From contig JALJEE010002082.1 of assembly GCA_023231475.1 (NCBI GenBank), positions 1-56,787 on the forward strand: a DNA stretch of 56,787 nucleotides, in the 5' to 3' direction. Below, piece after piece: positions 1 to 11,433 of this stretch (position 1 is its first letter; each line of letters begins with the position of its first letter). The translations under genes were made by a program, and so were the position numbers. The DNA is from Seison nebaliae. Its lineage: Eukaryota; Rotifera; Pararotatoria; Seisonacea; Seisonidae. Under the pieces are notes generated by a model that saw only the letters and a program-made list of their open reading frames with translations, was not told the origin of the DNA and made no database searches.

Positions 1-160
1 CCGAGCCCATATCATTTTCATATAAATTTTCATCCTTCATGGACATCATATAACCAAGAAAATCCTGTTTTTCACCATTCGTCTTCTTTTCTTCTAAATA
101 AATTGTTTTATGATAATCTGGAATATTTTCTTTATCAAAAAGCTTTTGATATTTAATCAT
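1..160 (-). CDS. 5' end of an unidentified gene, cut by the window edge
   Basis: An open frame runs on the minus strand from an ATG at 160 to the left edge without a stop (53 codons). The visible N-terminus starts MIKYQKLFDKENIPDYHKTI and is hydrophilic and rich in Lys, Glu and Asp. No signal peptide, membrane segment or motif is recognisable. The frame begins about 730 bp from the ferritin start on the opposite strand, so the two would be divergent. I do not recognise the protein, and a spurious open frame cannot be excluded because only 160 nt are visible. Confidence 0.35.
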   Translation of the reverse strand, partial: MIKYQKLFDKENIPDYHKTIYLEEKKTNGEKQDFLGYMMSMKDENLYENDMGS

Positions 161-889
161 ATTATTTTACATATTATATTTGATATTATATCGAGAGTAA
201 TTCTTTCAAAATTTTAGAAACTAATACATAAAGACCATGAAGTAAAATTGAAGCTGAAGATCAGGATTTACAGCTTATAATCAGATTATGTAGAAAGATA
301 TATTTGTAACTAAATAACAATACATTTTAATCATTACACTAAATTTGTAACATTTTTCAACTAACCATATTAAGCTTAACTTAATAAAAACTAAAATTGA
401 ATAAATTACTAACATACAAATAAGTAAATCGTAGAAATTGTTCCCACCGAACAAGGTTTAGGACATCAGTTCATGTTTTTTCATTAGTATTAAAGTTAGA
501 AACTTTTAGAAACTTTTAAAGAAGTTACTTATTAAGCATGCTTAATATTTCTTAGAATTCTTTTATCGATAAAGGATCTTTAATCGAACAACTAGTATTA
601 ACTAACTTCGAATTATATCTAGCACTAACTGGTTACTAATCTGATGGATTGAACGAAATTATTTACCGAACGATAAACAATTACCACATTCTCAAGATCG
701 AAGTAATAATAATATGAGGAATGATTGTCATATCTCACATTGAGATATATTTCAAAAAATGTTGTGTAAATAGTGAGAGACAGTTAACCTTTGTTAATCA
801 TCCCATTAAGGATTTCATTTATTAGAAAATCTGGTATAACTTCTAGATTATTGTCGTAGTATAATCTCTTCATATTAAAATTTGGGAAA
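161..889. other. Intergenic, shared 5' flank of ferritin
   Basis: AT-rich sequence without a supported gene between two divergent starts. I looked for an iron-responsive element (a stem with a CAGTGN loop) in the roughly 120 nt before the ferritin ATG and found no CAGTG. No clear TATA box was seen. Confidence 0.5.
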
Positions 890-1610
890 ATGGAAAACCT
901 TTTAATCTTCTTATCATTGATTTGCTTAAGTTCTTGCGAGTTTACCAATGAGGTACATGACAGTTTGGCACCATCACAAAAATGTCGGAATTATTTGACT
1001 GCACAAATCGATTTGGAACTCCGAGCATTCTACACATATTTAGAAATGGTTATTTATTTAAATTTTTATGATATACTTTTTTGAACATCTTATACATTTA
1101 TCTTCTAAAGGCGAACAATTTCAAACATTCTGATATTATGTATACTGGATTCGGTAAATATTTTGATAGTGAATCTAAAGAAGAATTAGCTCATGCTGAT
1201 ATTCTTATGGAATACGCCTTAACCCGCGGTTTAGATGTGATTTTGCCGTCACTTAAGGTTCTTTTATGAAAATATTAATATTCAATTTATAATATTATTG
1301 TATTATATTATAATTCTAGCCATTATCTGGGTCAATTTGGAGAGGTCCATTAGAAGCATTAAATGCTGCACTGAGTCTTGAAAAGAATGTGACCAAGTCA
1401 CTCAGGTTATTTGTCAGTGAATGTAGCGATGATGCTGAATTGAGTGACATTCTAACCTCGAAATTGTTACACCATCAACATGAAATGATTCGGGAATTGA
1501 AAGGTTTAATACGACGTATTCAAATGTCCAAATCTCCGACGAATGAACTTGGAGAATTTTTGGTTGACCAAGAACTCCGACGGAAATTTTCGATTAAGGA
1601 AGACTTATAA
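890..1610 (+). CDS. Secreted ferritin (heavy-chain-like subunit)
   Basis: Three exons, 890-1048, 1111-1257 and 1320-1610, join in phase to a 198-residue protein. The first 16 residues (MENLLIFLSLICLSSC) look like a signal peptide, so the protein is expected in the secretory pathway or haemolymph, as for secreted arthropod ferritins. The four-helix ferritin fold is clear. The ferroxidase ligands of heavy chains are visible: Glu in LELRAFY, the Glu pair and His in KEELAHAD, Glu in LEKNV, and Gln in HHQHEMI. It should therefore oxidise Fe(II) and store iron in a 24-mer. The C-terminal GLGEYL-like segment reads ELGEFLVDQ. Both introns are 62 nt and start with GTT. The gene converges on the Sp-like gene, with about 206 bp between the stops. 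Confidence 0.93.
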
Positions 1611-1816
1611 ATTCCTTGATAATTATGAAAATTAATTTTCATCATAATTTATTTTTGAAATATTTATTCATCAGAAAATATATAATAAATAAATATCGGA
1701 ATAATATTATTTGGAGGAAAAGAAGCAAAATGTTAAAGGAAGCTAAATTAAATTGGAAATATAATGGAAAATTGCCGTTATCCCGAAGTTTTTCGACGGA
1801 AATAAAATATAGAAAT

Positions 1817-3079
1817 TTAAAAAATTAATTTTGGATTTAATTTCTCATGACAATGTTTCTTCGTTGTAACAGTGTCGTCTGTCGAGTCATCGATGGTGGA
1901 TGAAGAACATGAAGTTTTTCTTTTTAAATTCGAATTATTTTGAATTGGCATTTTCTCATTTTTCAACAAAAATGTTGTTAATAAAAGGGATGCTAGAAAA
2001 TTTGGTTTTTCATAATTCTCCTCAACTTGACTTTCTTGATCTGTTTTATTTAATTGATCAGAAGAAAGTGAATTTGAATTATTCAAAATTGTTGTCAATT
2101 CTCTTAATTTCTTGGAGGAGGGTGGAGATAATGACGCGGCAGACGAAGCAGCTGATGATGCTATTGATGAAGATGATGAGATTGATAAAGAATTATGAGA
2201 ATCGAAATTATTTTGGTTTTCCAATTTTGATGGGAACGACAGAATTGATGGTGGTATAATTTTTGATGTTGTTGTTGTTGTTATTGGAGATATTTCATGA
2301 ATTTTTGTATGTTTATTTAAATGATCACTTCTCATAAACTTCTTTCCACAAGTCTGACAAGAAAACCGTTTTTCACCAGTATGTGTACGAATATGTCTCT
2401 GTAATTCGTCACTTCTGGTGAAGGCTTTTGAGCAGAACATCCAGGTACATTTGAATGGACGTTCTCCTGCGTGCCAACGTAAATGTGCTTTCAAATGAGA
2501 TGTCTTTCCATAAAGTTTCTTACAAACATGACAGATGTGTACTCGTTTATCTTTATCGGCTTGTGTCAATGTGCCATTGTGTTTCTTCTCTTGATATTCC
2601 TGACAATTGGCACATCGACAACGTTTACATCTTCTCGTATAATTGTCGGAGCCTTTCATAGATTTCGCTTCTTCAGGACTAACACTCCACCAATCATTCG
2701 GTTCATTTTCCATTTTTGGAGATATGGAAGATTGAGGATGATCCTTTATTTTATTCGTTCCATTCAATTCTAATAAATTTTCTCCAATTTCTTTCTCATT
2801 TTCCCTAGAATTATCCTCTTTATTTTGTTGATGTTTCTCCATTAATTGTGCAAATAATTGATAGATATTTGGCTTCTTTTCAGTGAGTGGTGGATTCTGA
2901 TTTCGAATTCGGTCTTTTGACAAAATGTTATCGACACCAAATTTCATTGTTCTACTGGCAGGGTCGTCGAATGAGTAAGCAGAATTTTTTCGAATAATCG
3001 ACAAATAATTCGCGATGGATTGTATTGGCTGATTGAGATAAATGTCGTTCGAATGTGTTACACATAATTTAGAATTCAT
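1817..3079 (-). CDS. Sp5/buttonhead-type zinc-finger transcription factor
   Basis: A single open frame of 420 residues. A Buttonhead box ([10 protein letters not shown], about residues 151-160) precedes three C2H2 fingers at about 183-261. Their recognition helices are [16 protein letters not shown] and RSDHLNKH, the GC/GT-box-binding set of Sp proteins. The Btd box, the [12 protein letters not shown] third finger and a WW motif at 130-131 place it with the buttonhead/Sp5-9 group rather than KLFs; the exact orthologue is uncertain. Finger 1 has a C-x2-C knuckle where Sp proteins normally have C-x4-C. An eh1-like motif, FGVDNILS (47-54), suggests Groucho/TLE binding. The C-terminal part is Ser- and Thr-rich. 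It probably acts in the nucleus in patterning. It lies next to 4.1 kb of gene-free DNA that may hold its enhancers. Confidence 0.9.
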   Translation of the reverse strand: MNSKLCVTHSNDIYLNQPIQSIANYLSIIRKNSAYSFDDPASRTMKFGVDNILSKDRIRNQNPPLTEKKPNIYQLFAQLMEKHQQNKEDNSRENEKEIGENLLELNGTNKIKDHPQSSISPKMENEPNDWWSVSPEEAKSMKGSDNYTRRCKRCRCANCQEYQEKKHNGTLTQADKDKRVHICHVCKKLYGKTSHLKAHLRWHAGERPFKCTWMFCSKAFTRSDELQRHIRTHTGEKRFSCQTCGKKFMRSDHLNKHTKIHEISPITTTTTSKIIPPSILSFPSKLENQNNFDSHNSLSISSSSSIASSAASSAASLSPPSSKKLRELTTILNNSNSLSSDQLNKTDQESQVEENYEKPNFLASLLLTTFLLKNEKMPIQNNSNLKRKTSCSSSTIDDSTDDTVTTKKHCHEKLNPKLIF

Positions 3080-3580
3080 CTGAAGTTATAAGAAAAATAT
3101 TTTAATGAAATCAATCAATCGGGAGGAAAGTGGAGAGTTTGAATAGGAAGACTATTTATGGCTGACAGATGAAGTTGATGAGACACAAATCAAAAGAAGA
3201 TGAGCGAAAATGGTAAATCGAGAAATATGCGGAATTTTCTAAACGAAAAATATCGATAAAAATTTAAACGTTAAAAGTGTGTAGACGGCGTGAAAAGGTC
3301 GTATCAATTGCTACCTCAATTCACACAATTAAGTCGACTACTTTTATTGTTGAAAGTTGTAGTCTCACCGAAACTAATCGATCGGGAAAGCGGTTACTTC
3401 TACTCACATTACTTTCGCCCATCTCACACAGAATGCGCCCAATTATACGACGTGATAAATTATGTTAAATTAGAGAGTATTAAAATTGATTCATCGATGA
3501 AATCGACTTGTCTCCCAAGATAATAAATAGCTTTAATGATATTTTCCTCCTAAGTAAATTTATGTTCAACAACAAACTCT

Positions 3581-3603
3581 ACAACAACAACAACAACAAC
3601 AAA
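3581..3603. repeat. (CAA)n microsatellite
   Basis: About seven consecutive CAA triplets in non-coding DNA upstream of the Sp-like gene. Confidence 0.8.
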
Positions 3604-5210
3604 TGTAATTTCTTCCGCTATTAATAATAATGAAGAATTATTAAATAATTCTGAACGTAATTTTTCTTAAATAATTTCATTTGAAACTTGAAATAAATTT
3701 ACTGAAACTCTCACAAAGTGAGCGACAGTTAAAAATATATCTCCTGTTACAACAGATATTAATTATGAAGAAATAAATCTGTCCTTCCATGTCTATGAAT
3801 GAGAAATAAAAAGAAAATATCTCCTTCATCGTTTGGTCTGTTGTCTGATGAACAACATGATGGACACATGACTGAGGAGGGAGAAAGATGTTGGATCTCT
3901 CCAATGAGAAATGAAAAGTAGAAATAAATGAAAAGAATTTAAATGAATTGCAGAGTCTGTCAACAGGGACGCCGTTGTGGGAATGAACAAATAGCGGTAT
4001 TTAATTTATCTTCATTCTTTGTCAATTGGAGAATCTCATTCTCCACTACCTTTCAAATTTTCGCTGCGTCTCAATGTGAGAGATGTGAATAAAGAAAAGA
4101 GTTGTGCGCAAATATTTGATTTACTTAGCAACTTCACTCAAACTCAAATTCATCTTTTATCCGACGATTTAAAATGACAAACATTTAGTAACGATTTAAC
4201 GAATGAAATTTAAAAAATAACATTAAATTCTCCGATAAATCTGTGGATATTTGTCGATGTGATTGATGAGTTGGAAAATGAATGATTCGAATGATGATTG
4301 GTGAAATATTGTATTGTCCAATCAACTGGATTAGAAAAAGGTACGATGGGGAGAATAATGTTCGGAGAAATGTAAAACAGTTTTGGAATAATCTTCAAAA
4401 AAAGAAGAAGATAAACTTCAAAAACTTTCTTAAAACTTTAATTTTCACTATTTTTCTACTTTAACGGTTTTCGAACAATTGTGATGGTGGTGAATCGTCA
4501 TTGATGATAATAACACTATTCAGTATCAGCATGAGTATTTGTACGTTGGTAGTTGGTGGGAGATAATAAGGAATTAAACATAAAAATTTACTAATATCAG
4601 GAGTGGTTGAAGTGGCGGAGAAAATGAGAATGTTTTTAGCGGCAGAACCGCAGGACATCCATCCATCAGAATAGGCCGACATTAGTGAATGGTAAAAGGA
4701 ATCGCCAAAGTAATTAATACTCACTTCATAACAATGAGGAGAAAAAGTCCAAAACAAATTTATCTTAATCCAGATGCTTGTCGGTGTGGAATCTTAACTT
4801 CATGTGAGATTTCTGATCAAAAAACGGAAACGACTTGCTCGCCGCTATTCTTCGACACGTTTCCCAACGTCTCAAATAATGAATACGGATATTTCTATGA
4901 AGTTGATCTCTCTTCTCTCTATTTATTGTTCATATTTGATTGTAACGCCAATCAACTCTAATTATCTTTTCGTAGATACGCGTCACTTGTCTTCTTGGAG
5001 GATAAACGATGAACATTTCCATCAAACGATTTATGATGAAAGACGAATGTTCCACAATGTTTCCGTATTCAATTTCTTCGTGTAATGAATCCAAAGAAGA
5101 ATGCTTTTTATACGTGATGTCTCTCCATTCAACGACATGTCTATTTGAAATTCGTCGATATTTGAAATTCCCAACTTCTTTCTACGAACTACCATCACAC
5201 ACTCTCTTCC

Positions 5211-5226
5211 TCTCTCTCTCTCTCTC
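5211..5226. repeat. (TC)n tract
   Basis: Eight TC dinucleotides, which is GAGA on the other strand, inside a longer pyrimidine-rich run. In arthropods such tracts may bind GAGA-type factors; here this is only a possibility. Confidence 0.65.
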
Positions 5227-7195
5227 ATAATTCATATTCGTTACTAATATTACATCATAGAAAAGATAAAATTCTAAAGTTGCCTATTAATAGAGAGGAA
5301 TAAGGACTGAGCTGTTCACGATGTTTATAGGTGGAAATTGAAGGGAGAATCATATTGTATGGAATAGTTTATGGAATAATGTTTGACAAACTTCCAAAGT
5401 AGTTTTGGTGGTGATAGTGGGAAGAAGAAGAAAGTAGGGAGTTTTCTTTGGAGTTCACCAATTGAATAAATAAAAGAGAGTGATGGGTAGACAAGTTGAA
5501 ACAACGAACGACAGACGAACCAGACGATGAAGACGTTGAGGTAGATGAAGATATCTGTCAACCGCAACAAATAATTGACGAGTCACCTAATTATCTTTCG
5601 GAATCGCTCATTTGATGTTGCCGCCAATAATGGAATGAGTTTGCCATTCTTCGAATGATGGGAGATATATGATTGGGGGGAATGGAAGCAGTTGATGCCG
5701 GTCCAATTGATGAGTGGAGGGGGGAAGAGGAAAGTAATAAAATTCAATCATCAGATTATTTTCACTTTATGATTTATTGATAGATTTTGACGTGAAAAGA
5801 AAGAATTATCTGAGGAAAATAAAAGAGTATGAAATATTCCACCATGTGATAAGTGTGAAGATGAAGGTGGTTGATGAGGCGCCCACTATTTCACTGTTAC
5901 CGTGCAAGAAACTTTCTTTCCTTTCATTCTCCTCTTCTTCTAATTAATGACTTATTTATGATCAGATTCTTTTAACTACTCCCAAACAACTCCTTCTCTT
6001 CCATACCTCGTCATCATTTAATCATAATTTCTATATAAAATAATAATAATAAGAAGAAGAAATGATTTTAATTGAATATGATTTGGGAGAAATGATTCAT
6101 CCCATAAAAACGTGCATCGAATAATGTCTTATAATTATGATTATTCTCTCATCGACATCATGTGAAAGATGATTCATTTTTTTCGTCAATCTCCTTCCGA
6201 AGTTGATGGAAAGTAATTGGTTTGACGTCGGTAACACTTTCAATTATCGATGAGAATGAATGATGTCGCGATTTGCAGTCTCTCTAAAGAAATGTCCTTC
6301 ATTTCTTCTTTCACATTTTCTTTGATTTGTTTCATTATATGATTTCAGGTCAAAGTAGTTTTGTCTTCAACTTCTTCAGCTTCATTTAATTCATTCTATT
6401 CAATTTAGCCTATAGACTTTCTCTCATTAAGATTCATAACCAATCATACAGAGAGTTGGTAAAACACAATTTCCACATTGCCCCCAAAAGTTCTCCATTT
6501 CATCTCTTCCCATTTCTCAGCAACTCAGAGAAACGTCTGTTCAATTCCGAAATATTTCTTCCTTCCTTCCCTCCAGTTACACATGTTTCTCCTCTCGACT
6601 CCTCTACTTTTTTCGTGCTTGATATATTCACAAAATTTTAACTACCGTCAAAGAGATCTCGTTATTTTTTTTTATAAGAAATCGATATCATTTCTATTTT
6701 CAATCAATAAATTTCCTTAATACAATTACGAATAAGCTTTTCACAAATTAATTTATTTTTTTACAAAAAAACTTAAAAAATTCAAATTCAGTTGATTATC
6801 TGAATTATGAAAAATGTGAAACGGTCAAATCAAATTAAATATTTTAGTGCCATTTTAAGATTTCAAATTTAGCACCAACTAAAAATGTGATAACTCAAAT
6901 CGAAGAATTAGTTGGATGAAGCGGCTCAATTTGATTGAACTGTCCAATTATCTAAAGGAGAGTGTAAAGTTGTTAATTGGCAGTGTGAAGTGAAGCTGTA
7001 GGGAATTGGAGTGAATGAAATGAGAGAAATGATGAAAGAGAAAGATGACGTCGGAATCAATTATTTGACGTTGACAATCCAGAAGTATTTCTCAAGACTA
7101 CTCGCTAATAGATTCCGTCTAATCGATGTTGATTCATCAAAAAAAAATTATTTATTAGAAGAAGATTATTAATTAAATAGATTTCGGTAAAAAAT

Positions 7196-10100
7196 TCATT
7201 TTAGACGTTCAGAGATCGTTCGCAAATAACCATAGTAACTATCAGCAAATGTCGATTTATCATCCAACAGATTAATAACAAATTGAACGGTATCGGAGGA
7301 TCGAGCTCTGAAGAATGAAAATGCAATCAGTTCGATGAGAAAAAGAAGGAACTTGACGATCTTAATTGGTGTATGGAATGGACGTATCGATTGTAAATAA
7401 TCAATAAATCGATTGATTCTCGAAGATAATTTTGATTTGGATAATGGTAATCGATGCTATTTAATTGAATTGTATAATAAAATATTAATAAAATAATTAA
7501 AATACATAAAAATAATTTTAAAAAAAAAAGTCTAACTAAATCGTTAGGAATGTCGTTGAACGAATTGACATTGAATACAGATTGGAGGATTGATGGTGAC
7601 ACATTTGTTCCAACATAAATGATGAACCATTCTGTCGTGTCTAATAAATATAAACCGTTCTCATTAATATTTCGATAAGTCAACGATATTCTTTTAGGTT
7701 GAATAAGAGAAATTGCACGACAATTCTCCAAATTACAATATCCCTCAGTTTCCACATGACAATTTTCATTCTCAACATCGATCACTTTATCGTCGTCATC
7801 CGTTTCTGATCCATCTGTGGAGGAGGAAGAATTATCATTCTCGTCATCATCTTCTTCATCTCCTTCTTCTTCAATTCCTTCATTCTTTTTCGATTGTCTG
7901 ATACGAACACCATCTTCCTCTTCCGTTTCATTTTCTAATTCGTCTTCAGTATAAAACTCTGTATTATGAGCGAAATGTATTCTAAAAATAAATAAATTTA
8001 TTCAAATAATTCAAATAATTCAAAGAATGAAAAAAGTGAAGATGAACCGTTCTTTATACACTTCACTATAAGAACAAATTGGAGCGATCCGTTTTCCATT
8101 TTCTTTCTTTTTCGATTCCCCTTTACTTTTCACACTTCGTCCATATTCGTAATGAGGAGGAAATGCTTTCACATAAATCTTCCACTAAATCGAAAAGTTG
8201 AAAATATTTAAAAATAACAAAAAAAAAACTTCTTGATCATCACATTGTTCCAAACAATTCAATTCATACAATGACGGATAAATCATTAGCAAAAGATAAC
8301 GAAGTGGAATCGTTTGAAATTTCGACAAATAAAATGTTCGTTGATCATGAGAAAGACGTATAGGAGTGAAGAAAGGCTGAAATTAATTTAAGAGAAAATA
8401 AATAATTAAAGATAAAAATAATTTTAAAAAAAATTAAATTAACATGTGATTGCAACGCATGAACATAAAGAGCCAATGTTGCCATTTGTTTTGGACAGAC
8501 GACAAGTTGTGATTTTGATTCCGATAATTTCTTCTCTTCAACGAGGAATTGTCGAACTGCTGATAAGAAATCGACGAGAACTAAAGACAATGATTCTTTC
8601 GCTTCTTTCAAACTCGTATTAATTGACCGTTCAATAGCCATTCGGGTGAGAATGAAAATGATGGCTTCCGGATCGGCACATTCGATCACATTAAATAAAT
8701 TATTGGTAATTGGCAAAACCATGGTATGAACTCGAATACGACGTTGACCATCCGATCCGGAAAATAAGAGAGCACTTTGGAAACATGCCAATTTCATATT
8801 TTCTAAATTTGACGATTTGTAATCGATTTGTATCGCATAAGAATTGTCTGGTGATACGACAGGAATTTGGAGTAAATCTTCAGCTCTCATGAAACCATTT
8901 CCATAAATCTTCCTCAATTTGAGACCGGACGAACATCTCAAACGAAGAACTGCTTCAAAACCAATTTTCCTTGATAAATAACGACGTAAATCTTCACGGA
9001 ATCGTCGAACATAATGATTATAATAATTCATTTCATTTTGGACGATTTGTGGGACTTCATCATCAACTTCTAAATTAAATTTATTATGATTTATTTTCGG
9101 AACTGGCGATGACATCACTGACATACTATTAACAATATTCGTTTTGTTATTATTGTTGTTGTTGTTGTTTGATAAGGAATTTGATGTAAATGATTCATAA
9201 TAATAAAGTTGTCCAGACGTTAATCGACACATTTCGTTGATGGAAATTAAATCACTAAATGTGGAATTGAAAGCGAAAGCATCGATACTGATTTGTTGTT
9301 GGACGACGTTGATACCAATCGATTTATAGAAAGATGATGGAAGTAATAAATTTTCCGTGATTTTTTTATCTCCGATTCGATTTTGATCTTTAATATCTTC
9401 TCCAATTGTCGGACGAGAAGCGAGAAAGATGGTAATTCTTCCACCATATGAATTCAATAATTTAACTCCACATTTTAATGCTGCCGATAAATTAACATCG
9501 AGACATTGATTCTCACCATACATTTTAGGAATTTTTTGAATTAATCGTTTAATTAATTTCTTTTCATTATTAACAATTGGAATTAATAATTTACTTCGAT
9601 CGATTGGTAACCATTCTTCGAATGTTGCTTCTTCATTCTGTAAGGGACAAGCGAGAAGTTCATCACCCATAAGAATTGTTTCACGACAAAAATCATTATC
9701 GTCACCATCTTTCAATGATGGAACTAATAAATGAATATATCGATCAAATGGAATTATTCCGATTCTTCTTCGTTTATCACCGGGAATTTTTGATAACGTC
9801 TCTTCAATGATCTCACAAGCATGTTCCAAATATCCGGAATTGACAGCTGCATGTGACACATCTAAAAGAATGAGATAAAGTGCTGGTGTCGACGGTTTTG
9901 GAGCATATTCCGCTGAAGCGATAAATTCATGTGAAGCAAATCGAATTTCTCTTCTTGCTTGTACATTTTGATTATGAAGGAAACTTGCAGGAACTATAAA
10001 TGAGAAAATTTGAATTTGAATGAAAAATAGAAATATTTGATATTAAACGACCACAATTCATTCGATTACACATATTACATCTCCATCGATCGTTATCGAT

Positions 10101-11433
10101 ATAAGTGATAAATGGATTGATATAACTCCGACATTTGGCACAACGTACAATAACGTCATTCTCAATAATATCTAATTTCTATAATTATAATTTAAAAAAA
10201 ATTAAATTTAAAAATTTAAAAATATAAATTCAAACCGGAACATCTTTGAATGGATGGAGCATGACGGCGAATGGTAAACGACATCGATCTAACATCGTCT
10301 GTTCATTGGGAATTGCATTTAATGTACATCTCATGATTCTGATGAAATATAAAAATTGAATGAGAAAATGAAATTGAATAAATAAACGATGGATGAGTAT
10401 TTAATCGAACGACATTTGATCCTAATGGCGGTTCTACAGGTTTCGTCAATTTATCCGGTATGACATTCACTTCATCCATTAAATTTACGTAGTCATCCAC
10501 CAATAAATGCGATAAACGAAATTGAGCTTTCGGAGGTTGACTTGGTGTTGCTGCTACATTATCTAATGGTGCTAATGAATTGAGAGGAGGGAAAGTTGAC
10601 ATTTGTTCCTTCGTCAACTGATTTGGTATTTGTGGCATTCCCAAATTCTTTGGTTGTAATAGAGTCGATGGAACATTAGAAATAGAAGGCATATTTTTTG
10701 GAGGCATTCCTGTTGGTGGAAATGGATTTATGTGTGGTTGATATGTTGGAATATTTCGATTTGAACTCGAAACAATTCCTGTCGCATTTAAAGAGTCGTT
10801 GTTATTGTTGTTTGATGGTGGCATTGGTGGCATTGGACAATGTATGGGGACGTTTGAAGGTGGAGGAATATTATCCATTGTTGATGGTAAAATGGATGGA
10901 TTGAAGGTGGTGGTCAATGGAATATTTGGTCGAATGGAATTCGATGAGGCTGGTCGATTATCATTTAACGGTCCCGATGATATTGGACCTTTATGAATTT
11001 GATTAATGAAATTTAATTGTTGCGGATTATATGACGACATATTACTACAGTTGTTGTTGTTACTATTACATTCCGAACCAGTTACCGTCACACCATTTAT
11101 CGATAAATAATTTTGGGGATTCATCGAATGAATTTGCGTATCTGATGAAGAGAAAACGGACGGATTCTTCCTGCTTTCGATGAAATTGTTAGATGGAATT
11201 GGAGGAACGATTGACCGATTAATATCTGAATGATTTCTCAAATAAATATTTCCATTTCCATTTCCGTTGAGAGGTGGTGGTGGTGGTGGTGCGTTCAAAT
11301 TTAAATTTCTAAGACTCTCTTCGATTCCGGTAGTAGATGGGATTTTACCGACTGATGGATTGGGTACCATTCGATTATCAATATGAAAATTAGAAGGGAA
11401 TTGAGAATAAGAATTTCCCGATTCATTCGACAT
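7196..11433 (-). CDS. SEC24: SEC24, COPII coat cargo-selection subunit
   Basis: Nine exons in minus order: 11433-10388, 10338-10236, 10178-10049, 9993-8444, 8376-8230, 8184-8048, 7981-7537, 7456-7353, 7307-7196. They join in phase to about 1257 residues. A Pro/Asn-rich N-terminal region of about 340 residues is followed by [10 protein letters not shown], a zinc finger (Cys 396, 399, 417, 420), the trunk with LDVSHAAV, the beta-barrel with RRIRVHT, the helical domain, and a C-terminal gelsolin-like domain ending at SYYGYL. The overall match is closer to SEC24A/B than C/D. SEC24 pairs with SEC23 on Sar1-GTP at ER exit sites and binds cargo signals. An acidic, Ser-rich insertion of about 100 residues sits between the helical and gelsolin parts. 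Introns are 45-80 nt and all start GTT. The last one (7352-7308, 45 nt) leaves the frame open if retained, but removing it improves the fit. Confidence 0.93.

Larger units (their letters stand above)
3080..7195. other. Gene-free 4.1 kb upstream of the Sp-like gene
   Basis: No open frame here has protein-like composition; those present are short and overlap on both strands. The stretch contains a CAA run, a TC run, G-rich patches near 5670-5730 and many AT-rich segments. Lying between the 5' end of a developmental transcription factor and the 3' end of SEC24, it most likely carries promoter and enhancer sequence of the Sp-like gene. That is inference from position only. Confidence 0.45.

Noticed and set aside
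4461-5230. Overlapping open frames on both strands
   Set aside because: Frames on both strands share the same DNA with no codon bias or family match; best explained as chance.
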